Source of the DNA: Cytidiella melzeri
Taxonomy: Eukaryota > Basidiomycota > Agaricomycetes > Polyporales > Irpicaceae
DNA: 47,150 bases
Assembly (NCBI GenBank): GCA_022592445.1
Contig: JABYQR010000334.1
Location: 1-47,150, forward strand
Reading direction: 5' to 3'
The notes below the pieces were generated by a model that saw only the letters and a program-made list of their open reading frames with translations, ran no database searches and was not told where the DNA came from. The first letter of the stretch is position 1. Each line of letters starts with the position of its first letter. Positions 11,976-22,643 of the stretch are shown in pieces. The position numbers were made by a program, and so were the translations under genes.

Positions 11976-12440
11976 CACCTATGCTACCCGCAGTTACGGC
12001 CATTTTAGTAGCCATCAAACGACCTAGCGCCTGCCCCTCTGTGCATCAGATCGTTTGAAATCTCTCACCCGCGGATATCCCCTCGAATATTGTCCCAGAT
12101 CCGGTCAATATCTTCCCCCCCATAATGAATCCTTCGCTACTTTCGGGCCGTTGTTGTGCCTGGACCACGTGCCCCGCCCTCCGTCGCAAAAGCCTGCCTG
12201 ATGTGGAACGTCCGAGGCCTCCGATGCACCATCCCGCATTCTGCCCCTTTTGTCCTAGCGCGTAGACCACGTGCCCTCTGTCGCCGTAGTCCGCCTGATG
12301 TGGAAGCCCGCCTTCATCCCGCCCCTCTCCCTTTAGAAAATCCCTCCCGCCCCTTGTACTTACTTGCCCCGCCCTCTGTGATATTCCCCGCCTAATGTGG
12401 AAGGTCCGGGACCTCCAAGGATCCATCCCGCCCTCTGCCC
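11976..12440 (+). repeat. KDZ left terminal inverted repeat
   Basis: About 465 bp matching the reverse complement of 21145-21637 with very few substitutions. The outer end is CACCTATGCTACCCGCAG. Three copies of GCCTRATGTGGAA occur at 12196, 12293 and 12390, spaced exactly 97 bp. Two of them are preceded by an ACCACGTGCCC motif (about 12164 and 12268). These regularly spaced motifs are the best candidates for transposase-binding sites. Confidence 0.9.
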
Positions 12441-12829
12441 GACCCTAGAATCTCGTCTTATCCAGTTTTGTGACATCCCGATGCTGCCTGGTGCCCCGGC
12501 GCGTGTCTCAATTTGTCATCATACAGTAAGTTCGTTGAAGTTAGCGCTTAACCTCATCCCGTTTAAGACAGTAGTTCTACTATCACGCTGTAAAGCACAC
12601 GTAAACGAGTGCTATTGTCATACATCGCTGTTGAGGTGCTGGTCAGACACATGGCTAGATTAGGCAAATCTCGACCGCCATACTCGTGGGAGTTGATGGT
12701 AAGCAATAGAGTCAATAGAATGCGGTTGAAAGTAACATTTTACCACGTCGACAACTACAACACCAACACCAGCGACAGATGACCATGACCGTACAGCCAA
12801 CGTCTAGTTCTAGGGGGCAAAGTAAGTAT

Positions 12830-14993
12830 CTACAGTACTCTTCTCTGGCGCTTTCGGGGATGAGCCAGCTCTCGATCATCTCCTTCCCCTTCCTCGTCGT
12901 TTGGAGAGTCTTTGTCACTCGAAGTGTCCTTGTCGTTTGTGTTTTCCTTGTTGGTGGTAGCTTTTTGAGACCCACGAGGTACGCCAGCATCCTTACGCTG
13001 CTTACGAGGCTTGCGAGGAGCCACCTTGCCTGCCGCCACATCAGCTGCAAGGCGATCTCGCCAAGCCTTGACTTCATTGGCGGAAAGCTTTATGAACTTG
13101 CAGGCACCATTTGTGAGGGCATCGAAGAGGTTCTGGAGTGGTGCCATCTTGTCGCTCAACTCACTTGGGTTGACGAACTTGAGTTCAGCTGGCCACCCTT
13201 GTATGTCAACTTTGTGTCGCTCGACGATCAGCTCGTGGAACTTGGTGTAACTCATCTTGATATTTGAATCTCCAGTGATGTCGACTATCGGAAGCTCAGC
13301 GGTCAACTATACAACGAGAGCATACAAGTCATACCAAGTAGACTTATAATCTTGTCGCGGATCTGGCTCTTCAGCCAGGTAACCTGCATCTTCGTCGTGG
13401 CAAGGATTCCTATCAAATCAGGTGTGTCAGATGTTCTCGTGTCAAGCGCAATTGTCAGGCTTACCAGTAATGCTACTCCCTGCTACGCCAAAGGCCTCTA
13501 TCTGCGCCCCAATCTTCGAAGAGCTCCACTTCTGCCGGACTGCGATCTCTAAGTACTTCTCCAAATCCCTAGATGAGAAGAACCACCGCGGTGCAATTGC
13601 AAAGTCTGTGGAGCTACGGGTGATACAAAACATCCCTTGAATGCGAACGCGGCTGTCAAGTCCAATCATCTGCGTCAAAGGTCAGGACACATGTCGTGTA
13701 ATGCAATAAATGTCAGATAGCTCACCAGCTGTTCTATCTTCTTTGCTGTGTTGACAACGTCTTGGATCTTGGAGCGCGCGGTAACACGGGGAGCCAGCTT
13801 TCGCTCGCCTTTATGAAGCTCGTAGTCACGAATGAATTCCTCTTTCTCCTCGTGGCTGAGCGCACGATACTTGGATGCGTAGTCCCGTTGGATATCACGC
13901 AGGGGAATACGCTCCTCGACCGTTACACCTGTCAAGAGGTGTATGAGTACAAATGATAAGCGATACACTTTGGGAGTAGTTCTGTTTACCTTCGTTCACC
14001 TCCTGATACTTATAATGTGACCACGCATTCCATGCGTTGGTCTTCTGTTCGCGCAGGTATCAGGTACCACCATTGAACAGCATCGTCTCAATGTACGCTT
14101 CCTTCTTGTTATGCTTTTCTGCAAGCTCGCTGATGCCCTGCCGCAGCTTTTGCATAAGCTGGTTATAGTCATTTTCAAACAACTCCTTTCGAGCCATCGC
14201 CGCCCGTTTGGCCTGCTTCTGCGACAATGCAGGCCGGATTTGACCACCGGGAGTGTTTTGGGTGCCTGTGAAGCTGCTTGACACGTCGACAATGCCATTG
14301 ACAGGCCCTGTTACGCTTGAACCGTCTTGAAGACTGGTAGGATGTACGTATGCGTCTTCATCTCCCAGTTGCAAAGCCTGATGCCCTAGGCCTCCAGCGG
14401 AATTGTCGTGCAAGTCACTGGCGGTAGTGGGACGCAAAGACGTGTCGCCATTGTTGGACCATGATAGTGGATTGGCTGGGCTGTTGTGTACGTCTCCAAA
14501 GCGGGTTATTGGGAGTTGGTTGGTGGATCGCGTGTTCAACCTCAAGAGCGTCGAAGGGTCCGGTAGGAGAATATGTTGAAGGGGCTAAGGCCTCTATGCC
14601 AGGAACGGGAGGCAGTTGCGGTGGACCCTCGTCATAGAGGATGCTTGCACCTCCGGGACCAGAGAATGAACAAGGCTGGATTGGATCCTCATGGGCAGCA
14701 AAGCGCGGCGCGCAAATGTCAGAAGAACGCGCTTGATCTTTGTAAGGCGAAGGGACAACTGACGTCGTGTCGCTACTGCCGAGTGAAAACAGTGGTGGGA
14801 AAGTAGGGAATGGTGGAAATGCGTTGAACGACCCGAAGTCCTGCATTCCGGTGACGTTCACTTTGTTGAGCTTGACAGGGGGTGGGAGACTGCCCGCAAT
14901 AACACTAGGCCCCTGGCAAACATAGGTGAAGTTTCCTGCTGCATCACGTGACCTGTTGTTGTTAATCTCATTAACAGGGCGGAGCGAGTTCAT
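12830..14993 (-). pseudogene. KDZ-linked passenger gene C, HMG-like region, disrupted
   Basis: From the ATG at 14993 a Pro/Ser-rich region leads into the KQAKRAAMARKELFENDYNQ helix, then NAWNAWSHYKYQEVN...VEERIPLRDI...YRALSHEEKEEFIRDYELH. That stretch is similar in pattern to HMG boxes (inference). Next come a globular region (GLDSRVRIQGMFCI, KIGAQIEAFG) and a last module (VDIQGWPAELKFVNPSELS) followed by a basic-acidic tail. Exons supported downstream: about 14416-13990, 13928-13726, 13669-13465, 13409-13335, 13284-12830. Two problems occur: an in-frame TGA at 14062-14060, and a frame change near 14500-14416 that is either a one-base shift or an intron (GTACAC...GGAG). The family is one I associate with Agaricomycete KDZ neighbourhoods; its function is unknown. 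It may be decayed or may need a different splice model. Confidence 0.65.
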
Positions 14994-15035
14994 GATTGGC
15001 AGCGGTACAGCGGTACAGATATTTACAAAGAATGA

Positions 15036-16572
15036 TCAGAAGTCCTCGTCTATAGATGATTCTACCCCTTCGTCACAGAGCTGATTACCAGTATCTTCGT
15101 GCATGGCTACAGCTAACACATGTGCCGCCTCCGCAGTGTACCTGTGTCCATGAACAAGGTTCTCATACCAGGTATTTGCCGGTACATTCTTGAAAAGACT
15201 CCAGATGAGCAGATGTGTCTCCAGAAGTAAGTCAAATCTTGTTATCACATCGTGGCATGCAGGTCCGAACGACATGATGAGTTCCGCTGATTCTTGCATA
15301 TGCGCAGTTGAGGTAGACGGACCAGCGGAGGCACTGTTGGCGTGACTGCTACTAGAGGGTGACTGTGCGACTTCCGTGGCTGGGACGGCTTTGCTCTTGC
15401 CCTGCAATATTGAAATGTTAGATGCCGTTTCGCAGTAAACACAGATGTACATACTGACATTTGAACCTCCATCAGGGGCTAAGTCACCGAGAAGCCTGTC
15501 TGCGTGCATTCTGATTGCTGACAGTCCAGTGACGGCCTCTTCTAGATCCTTCTCCTTCGCTGCCAACCGCGCCTCGAGGTCCCTGACCTTATCCTGCGCC
15601 TCCGTCAAATCTTTGAGCAGTGCTCGGCACTCCTCCTGCGACTCCTCCAGCAAAGACCTCACAGATTCGTAGTCCTCGGCTGATGGGTTCTCAAGTTTGA
15701 CCGGAAACGATGGATGCAAGGTTTTTATGGCACCTTCCAATGCGCCATAAGGACGACCGTATATGTGGCGGAGGCAGCTCGTCTCTGGCCACGGAGTAGG
15801 CATCATTGCGGGAGGATGTAAGTAATTATAACGATGACGATGGGGGTACAAGCCTGAGAACTCGTACTGGTTTTTAAACCCAAGCCGAATTCCTTGTGTA
15901 GCGGTGAGTCTGGTTCAGCCATAGTAGTCATAGGAAGAATCTCACCCGTCTTGCTCAGAGCTTGTTCCCATTGTTCAATCGATGGCAGCGCGATTGCCTC
16001 GACAAAGCTCTGAGTGAGCTGCGCGACAACGATCTCGCCATTTGGGATTTCGCTCTTGATGTACGGCGTGGCATACACACTGACTTTGACAACATCGGGA
16101 GCGCGGGGTAGACCGGGAGGAAGATTACCGTCTATGTGTAGCAGCAACGTTGCACCTCCAGAGACACGGTCCAGCGCGGTTGTCTATGCCGTAGGTGAGC
16201 ACCACGTTACAAAGTGGTCTAGACAAGTAGACTGACCAAGTCCAATGTCGTCTCAAGCAGACGTTGACGGATGAGTGATCGGCCTGAAGGGTCTCGGGTC
16301 TTCTCCCTGGTCTCGAAGTAATGCCTGTGGAACTCCCCCTCTTTCCAGTTGTATTCGCCGTCGTTCCACATACCGCCTGCCATCCAGGCAATGGCAGCAG
16401 CATCGTAGCGTGCCCTGAATTTTTTATGCAACCGGTCGTTGACAGGATATTGCTTCCACAAGCTGATCACATCCGCTATTGCGGACGGCGCAAAACAGCG
16501 CTGTCAATACAGCGCATTCTCAACTGCAACCTGCTCCTGGCTGGGTTCTTCGGCATTCGCAGTGGTTGACAT
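15036..16572 (-). pseudogene. KDZ-linked passenger gene B, disrupted
   Basis: Exons 16572-16225, 16193-15459 (donor at 15457-15458) and 15401-15036. The first part contains VISLWKQYPVNDRLHKKFRARYD and WNDGEYNWKEGEFHRHYFETREK. The second has LLLHIDGNLPPGLPRAPDVVKVSVYA, then a heptad-rich charged coiled coil (EESQEECRALLKDLTEAQDK). The end is acidic and Ser-rich. Two lesions are visible: an in-frame TGA at 16506-16504 (codon 23) and a one-base frameshift at the T/A homopolymer around 15871-15878, where the frame moves from GLGLK to the continuing PHRHRYNYLHPP frame. I do not recognise a biochemical domain. Its position between transposase and gene C, on the same strand inside the TIRs, marks it as a passenger. 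Homopolymer sequencing error is an alternative for the frameshift but not for the TGA. Confidence 0.65.
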
Positions 16573-17548
16573 TTGGGGAGGCGATGTTGTGAGTAGCAAT
16601 GTTGGGAGGGAATGTAGGGAGTCAGGAGAGAGGGAAATCGATGGGCTTGGTTGCCTACTGTCGGCGTGTTTAGGAACACGTTTGGTACTACACTTAATAT
16701 ACTGCTACTATTCTCCAAGACCATATCGCCTTGCATCCGTAAAAATCGGGCACACAGACAATGTTGATAGCTACAAATACATGATTGAATATGTGCCCGA
16801 TTGTTGTGAAAAGAAGAGGTTGTGCTTCGATCGAGTAGACTTGCAATGATCAGTCGAGCACACCGTTCTTAAGTGCAATCTGCTCCTTCAGTGCCATGCT
16901 CATCGTGCTGCTCTCGCTCCTTGGCCACACTATGTTACACTCACAACAAATCTGGGCTGTATAATGTGTTGTCAGTATTAGCTAGAAGAATATCCTCAAC
17001 GTTATTTTTTTTTGCAAGCAAAAGAATGCACAGATCGTGCTTGTGTGCTATGCAAGTTGAAACCATGTTCTTCAAGCGCGAACTACTCTATACTCACTCT
17101 GTTTCTTCGCCCTCCCTCAGGTATGCATTCCTTCCTGCTCTCAACAAATCGGGTAGTCATATTATATGGCCAGCAACTTTTACATAGACAAAATCTCCAT
17201 ATATCTTGTGTAAGTAGAAGAAGAAGCTGAGATCGTCGTCTTTCAATGCAAGTGTAAGCATGAATGAGTCATCTTGCATTCACATTGAGTCGAGCAACAA
17301 GAACACGTCCTTCGTAGCAATTGCACATGTGTGTATACGTATACAATCAGCGAGCTTCAACATGACAGATACGTGAAATTGACTGTGTACCTGCATGTAA
17401 TTGCAGTATGTATCGTCCGTCCTCTGTGCTTGCAAGATTGCGAGCTAGTCGCTCTCGTGGCTTTTCAGATTCATTAACTAAGTCACAATCATCCGAATGG
17501 CAGAATCTGGTATTTGTCTATTACGATACATCAAGCAGTAGTACATTG
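16573..17548. other. Intergenic region within the KDZ transposon
   Basis: About 1 kb between the transposase 3' end and passenger gene B. No gene is supported; it should contain the transposase terminator and the gene B promoter, neither of which I can pinpoint. Confidence 0.45.
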
Positions 17549-20500
17549 TCAGATGAGTTCCAGGCGATCAAGGAAGTCGACGAGCTCTTCGGCTTCCTCG
17601 GTGTCATTGACAGCTTGTGTCTGCTCGACATTGTTGTTGTCCTCAGCCTCGTCCTCTACATCAACCCACTCAGTTTCCGTTGCAGTCAGCCCCAAGGTCG
17701 TCACCCATGTCGGACCGGAAGTGTTGTTTAAAACCAAAGCATCGCCGCTGTTGTAGCCATCCGCGTCACGCCTGCCGAGCTTGAGTTCTCCGGTAAATCC
17801 GGGGAGCTGAGAGATCTGTTGTAGACGTCGAGCAACTTGTGCGTTGACGCGATCTCGCTCGGCCCATCGAGTTGACAGTTCATGCGCAAGAGGAGGGTCA
17901 AAAGGTGTAGCCGCGGCAATGGCATGCTGATAATCAAAGTGTTCATTGTACATGAACGTCAGCAAGCGCCGCATCTCAACATTGCAGCAAACTAGCTCTT
18001 CCTGAGCTCGTTCAATGTTGAAATGTAGGCGTGTCGCCTCACGGTGCATCGGATCAGCCCACTTTAGCTGCCGGATATCCTGTCGTGCGTTGCGTAGGAG
18101 GTCAAAGTCACCCATCGAAGATAACTCGATAAGCTGCTCCCATCGTAGCTTAGGGCGTGGCGGATCGAGCAATGCGGCCTGCTTGTTGTATTCATCCAAC
18201 GCCTTGCGCATAGCTTCAGCGCGAGTCCGCAGCGCTTGACCAATCTTCTCCCGTAATTTGTATGCTGATAGCTGATTGTAAAATACGCGCCAACGCAGTG
18301 ATAGACAAACTGGCTCACCGATCCCGCCCATGCTAAGTTTTGACAGCTCAAGTAGTCGTTGAACGACCAGGCGTTCGAGCTTATCCAAAGCCACCCAATA
18401 CTTACGCATTGTCATTTCGGCCATTGTCTCCTGATAAGCCAGGTCTGCTGGTGTCCAACGACGCTCGATAGAGAGTCTGTGCTCCAGTGCTACGGTGTGC
18501 GCCTCTGCGTTCTCCAACTTCTTCCATGCATACCGATAGTGATTCTTCACGGCCGTGATTGCAGCACCATGGACACGCTTCAATGTGATGTCGAGATCAA
18601 GTTTCTCGCGTTCTTTGCCCGAGATATTGGCGCAATGGCTAAGGAACATAATATATTGTTGTCGACAACATGACTGCCACGAGCGAACTTACTTTGCTTC
18701 CTCAAGCTCTTGCAGCAAATCCAAGTATTCAAGGCGGAGAGACACTTCTTCCGGCTCGGCCTTGAGACGTTCAAGGTAGGCCTTTTCCTCCTTCAAGTAT
18801 TGCTCGTAGTCGGCCGATGTTGTTCCCAGCTTGCTAGATAGTATTCGTAAGTCTGCACCATCTTTGCGTATGATGCCGAGCGCTTGCTTATAGTTGTTGT
18901 AGATGAACGTTCCTATTGAGTACATATTAATGTGAGACACCATGACATCAGGACCGTTCATGGACATACCTGAGTCTGCGTGCTTATCAAGGCTTCGGAA
19001 AGTCCATTGCTGTTCAATCGCCTGATGTCGATGAAATGCGGTGGCAAGTCGAGTACCAGAGGCAAGCATATTTGAGTCCTTGAAGGCGTGCTCACACCCT
19101 TCGAAGTCTTCCTTCCCCGCGCCTTTGATGTACATCGGATGCCAGTCCAGTTGGCAAAGCCAATTGTGCTGATGACCATGAAAAGCCGGCACGATCAAGC
19201 GCAGCCGTTGCTCTAGTGCACGATCACGCAGTGAGCAGTTCAGAATGGTCTTCCAGGTGTCGCACCCTACGTCGTATGCAAGGCCGATGTTATTCCCGAA
19301 AACAGTCATCAGCTTGTCGATGACAGCGAGCGCGTACTTGCGACTATAGGTGGCTGTCAGTAAGGGGCGTCATATTGAAGAACATACGTACAGCTCTCCG
19401 CTACGTATCATGTCACAGTATACCAGCGGGTGTCCATGCTGACAAAACAACGCAAAGACACCCGTTGTGTGGAACAACGCAAACGCATGTTTGCGCTCTT
19501 CTGGTGCTGCTGCACGCCACTTCTCGACGCAGTCTGCGGTTGAGAGCAGACTATTAGGTATGTCTCCGTGTTGGACCGGTGGTGCCTACAAACTATCTCA
19601 GTGGCCTGCGGTTGGTCTGCCAGCAATGGGCGCACCTTTCCAGAGCCAGCTGACGCGACCTCATCTTTGAAAACATCCACCGCGTCGGGGGTAAGAAACA
19701 AGTCCTTGATACGATGTACCCTTTCGTCTTGGCGGAGATGTCCATACTGAATGCTTGAATCCACGAGCTTCAACGAACTGTTGCCGTCCATGGAGCAGAG
19801 CAACGACAACTCGAGATCTGGTTCATCGGTCAGTGTATACATACACGGAGGGCAGGCATTTCGAAGCCTCCATTCTGGACTGTCCCTTTTTAGCTCTTCG
19901 TTCACACGATTATCAACGCGGTGTAGGATCTCTAGATAGACGTCGAACGTTGAAGAAAATTGGCCCACAAAGCTACGTGAAAACGGTTGCTATGAAAGTA
20001 TAATAATCTTTCAGCTTGACGGGTATGAGAGGCATGTAAGTGATATGTGTTACCCCATGCAAATGGCATAAAGCCTGAACCTGAGCGTAAATACTGAGCT
20101 TGGGGCATACACGGTGCAACTGACGGTATGCTTCGAGGACTTGAAACACGATTGCGGTGCTTGCATTTCGAGGTGCAGTTGGGAGGTAGCCTCGCCGCGC
20201 GAATGCAACCGTGGGATGGCAATCGTCTGCACAAAGAGTGACTGAGAGAGTAGATAGATCTGCTTGCGCCTATTAGGTTCTGTTGCAAAACAACCATTAG
20301 TGGACACTTACAAAAGAAGTCAACCGTGTTTAAATGATGAGTTCTGGCTCCGTTATCGGACAACTCTTCAGGAGCCGAGGGGTTTGACCGCCACAGTAGA
20401 TAGGCGTTGACAAGAGTGTCCATCTGTTCACTCCACGCAATGTTTGCCAGATGGAGACGATCGCGACGTGTACGTGGATCATATCGTTTCCTATGTTGTT

Positions 20501-20936
20501 AAGTACGTGCATGTTAGGTAAAGCTTCGCGACGTACGGTGTTACTCGGAGCTCATCCAAAATATCCTGACAAATCTCGAGCTCCCCTCCAGCACCAGATT
20601 CGATGGTGGCCTCATTGCCTGCAGGGATGCTCATCATAGTGTGGAACGTGTCCTGCGCGTCGACATCCATTGAGTCCTGATCTGCGAAGTCCACTCCGTG
20701 CAACATTTCACGTTGCTCGGTGCTTAAGCCTCCATTATAGACAAGTAGTGAGTGTTAGTGTACTACGTCTAGTTCTGAGACGACATACCAGCTAGTCTGG
20801 ACTGAATTTGCGCCTCGTCACGCGCCTGAGCCGCTCCAGTAACATTCAGTGTTTGCCTCTGCTGCTGGACAGACCGCCCCCACCGCGCATGGCGTATGTT
20901 GACCTTTGTCGAGAGCGCAATGGTGCGCTTTCCCAT
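17549..20936 (-). CDS. KDZ transposase, 985 aa
   Basis: Nine exons (minus): 20936-20789, 20729-20537, 20490-20312, 20259-20054, 19989-19636, 19585-19392, 19343-18970, 18912-18693, 18638-17549. They sum to 2958 nt with no stop. The N-terminus (MGKRTIALSTKVNIRHARWG) is the usual start of this subfamily. Hallmarks in order: ACPPCMY and SMDGNSSLK (Asp near residue 310), a TGVFALFCQHGHPL block, AYDVGCD (catalytic-type Asp near 449), and FHGHQHNWLCQLDWHPMYIKGAG with EDFEGCEHAF (Glu near 505). Next is the long helical C-terminal half with RPKLRWEQLIELSSMGDFDLLR. An RNase H-fold DDE-type enzyme, it should cut and join at the flanking TIRs in the nucleus. The 50-nt intron 19635-19586 (GTGCGC donor) lies in a poorly conserved linker; if it is not spliced there is a frameshift there. 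Confidence 0.9.
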
Positions 20937-21144
20937 CACTGTGTCCTATCAGTAGCCTTTGAGTACGCCATTGGGTTGTGATGTGAGGTTACATACAGAG
21001 CAACACAAGATTTGTGTCAGTATCCGAAAGGCCGATGGTGTTGATAATGATATGGACAATGCAAAATGGGCGGGCAGACGAGTGGGCGGCTGTCACTACT
21101 TCCAGAAGCAGTAATTCACACGTGTAAACAGGGTCACGGGGCTA
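20937..21144. promoter_or_regulatory. Upstream region of the KDZ transposase
   Basis: This 0.2-kb interval between the start codon and the inner edge of the right TIR must hold the promoter, together with the TIR. I see no clear TATA box. Confidence 0.35.
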
Positions 21145-21637
21145 GGCAGAGGGCGGGATGGATCCTTGGAGGCCCCGGACATTCCACATTAGGCAGGGAA
21201 TATCACAGAGGGTGGGCAAGTAAGTACAAGGGCGGGGCAAGTAAGTACAAGGGGCGGGAGGGATTTTCTAAAGGGAGAGGGGCGGGATGAAGGCGGGCTT
21301 CCACATCAGGCAGACTACGGCGACGGAGGGCACGTGGTCTACGCGCTAGGACAAAAGGGGCAGAATGCGGGATGGTGCATCGGAGGCCTCGGACGTTCCA
21401 CATCAGGCAGGCTTTTGCGACGGAGGGCGGGGCACGTGGTCCAGGCACAACAACGGCCCGAAAGTAGCGAAGGATTCATTATGGGGGGGAAGATATTGAC
21501 CGGATCTGGGACAATATTCGAGGGGATATCCGCGGGTGAGAGATTTCAAACGATCTGATGCACAGAGGGGCAGGCGCTAGGTCGTTTGATGGCTACTAAA
21601 ATGGCCGTAACTGCGGGTAGCATAGGTAGCATAGGTG
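21145..21637 (-). repeat. KDZ right terminal inverted repeat
   Basis: About 493 bp, the inverted copy of the left TIR. It differs mainly by two small tandem duplications: GGTAGCATA is doubled at the outer tip (about 21616-21634), and a GTAAGTACAAGG-containing unit is doubled near 21219-21255. Otherwise only a few substitutions separate the arms, which argues for a recent insertion or for conversion between arms. Confidence 0.9.
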
Positions 21638-21899
21638 GGTGTAATTGGTATGGGGTGCGTACCGATCAATCGTACGTGACAAAAATCAGGTTGCGCGTCG
21701 AATCCAATGTCACGACCAGCGACACAGCGTGGCCCAAAAGGAAACTTGATGTAGCTCACCACCTGTTCATGACTTTCTCTGTTCAGCATTTCCGTAGGTA
21801 GCTGCAGTACATAGCTTTTATTTAATGCATGTTTTGAGTGAGTAGCATGAGAACTGAGCAAAGCAATATTATTTACACTTCGTACCCACCGCGCCTGAG

Positions 21900-22419
21900 C
21901 TAATGGACGCGCGATGCCAACAGGTCGCGTCCTAGGCCGACTGCTTCCACTCTTGTGACAGCTCTTGTCACCCTTATCGTGCAGAGACGGCGGCTTGTGC
22001 CAGTGTTGTGAGATACCTGGTAATTGCTTGCAGCGCATCAGCGCGGTTCGAGCGTATCTTGATGTGAGTGAGCACACATCTACTTCATTATCTCGCGAGT
22101 CCACTCACCTTATGACCAACTGCTCGTGCACCATGCACTCGGGTATCTCGAGGTTCCAGCTGAGATAATGCAAGAAAGTGGCGGTGTCCATCAGGAGGCT
22201 GGCCATGAAGTCGATAATTTGGACCATTTTTGCTGCAATAGCTCCGTGGTCTAGAGTCTCGAGGTGCCGCGCAAAGGCGTTCGTTCGTCCTAGGGGGCCG
22301 CGAGGATTGTTGAAGTCCGCGTCAATGCGCGCAGCGTCCTCGTCTGAGATTGGGTCAACTTCTGCAGGGTGACCTTCGTCGTCGCCATCGTCGAGTACAT
22401 CAAACGGAGGGGGAGGCAT
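21900..22419 (-). pseudogene. Truncated DUF6589-like transposase N-terminus
   Basis: From the ATG at 22419, MPPPPFDVLDDGDDEGHP leads through ATFLHYLSWNLEIPECMVHEQLVIR. After an intron (22108-22058) it continues RYARTALMRCKQLPG, ISQHWHKPP. The RYARTAL...LPGI...WHKPP run across that exon junction is the pattern I know from the N-terminal part of large Agaricomycete proteins of the DUF6589 family (recalled, not searched). After this the reading frame drifts into unrelated sequence near 21970-21900, so the catalytic core is missing. It sits inside the small outer TIR element and explains that element's origin as an internally deleted copy. Confidence 0.6.
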
Positions 22420-22643
22420 GACGATAATTGTATGAGGGAGCGGCAAGATGACTCGCGCAAAAACAGTGGTATTGGTGACAGTAAGGAACAACGTTAACAA
22501 GATTCGCGTCACGCGCAATTGATCGGTACGCGCCTCATACCAAATTCACCAGACGTTCGCCTTCCTCGCCTCATTGTCTTTTTGGAACTCCGCGGTTCCA
22601 ATTGAGGAAACGCGAACGGCTGGTTCCGAGACTAGTTCGGGGC

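Larger units (their letters stand above)
11976..21637 (-). mobile_element. KDZ (Kyakuja-Dileera-Zisupton) DNA transposon with two passenger genes, 9.66 kb
   Basis: Near-identical long TIRs (11976-12440 and 21145-21637, inverted) bound the unit. GGTGTAA directly precedes the left end (11969-11975) and directly follows the right end (21638-21644). Family reports give 8-bp duplications, and here 7 bp match exactly. Removing the insert rejoins the arms of the outer TIR element, which confirms the boundaries. Three genes lie inside, all on the minus strand: KDZ transposase, a passenger with a charged helical region, and an HMG-like passenger. The orientation given is that of the genes. Confidence 0.9.
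11872..22634. mobile_element. DUF6589-related TIR element (~1.1 kb) interrupted by the KDZ transposon
   Basis: The ends read TAGTCTCGAACCAG (11872 on) and, inverted, TAGTCTCGGAACCAG (ending 22634). An identical 9-bp direct repeat GTTCGGGGC lies outside both ends (11863-11871, 22635-22643), with a 7-9 bp ambiguity because CTAG is shared. The long TIR is imperfect. The left arm runs 11872-11975 and resumes at 21645 to about 21690; the right arm is about 22495-22634. Shared blocks are GAGTTCCAAAAAGACAA, GTCTGGTG and GCGTACCGATCAAT. Without the KDZ insert the element is about 1094 bp. It carries a truncated transposase-like gene (22419 down to about 21900), so it is a deletion derivative. Confidence 0.78.

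Noticed and set aside
12779..13267. Plus-strand open frames opposite passenger gene C and the KDZ genes
   Set aside because: They are antisense shadows; the minus strand shows coherent exons, splice sites and family motifs.
19586..19635. A frameshift in the KDZ transposase near 19600
   Set aside because: A 50-nt GT-AG intron in a variable linker restores phase and makes the total coding length a multiple of three; transcript data would settle it.
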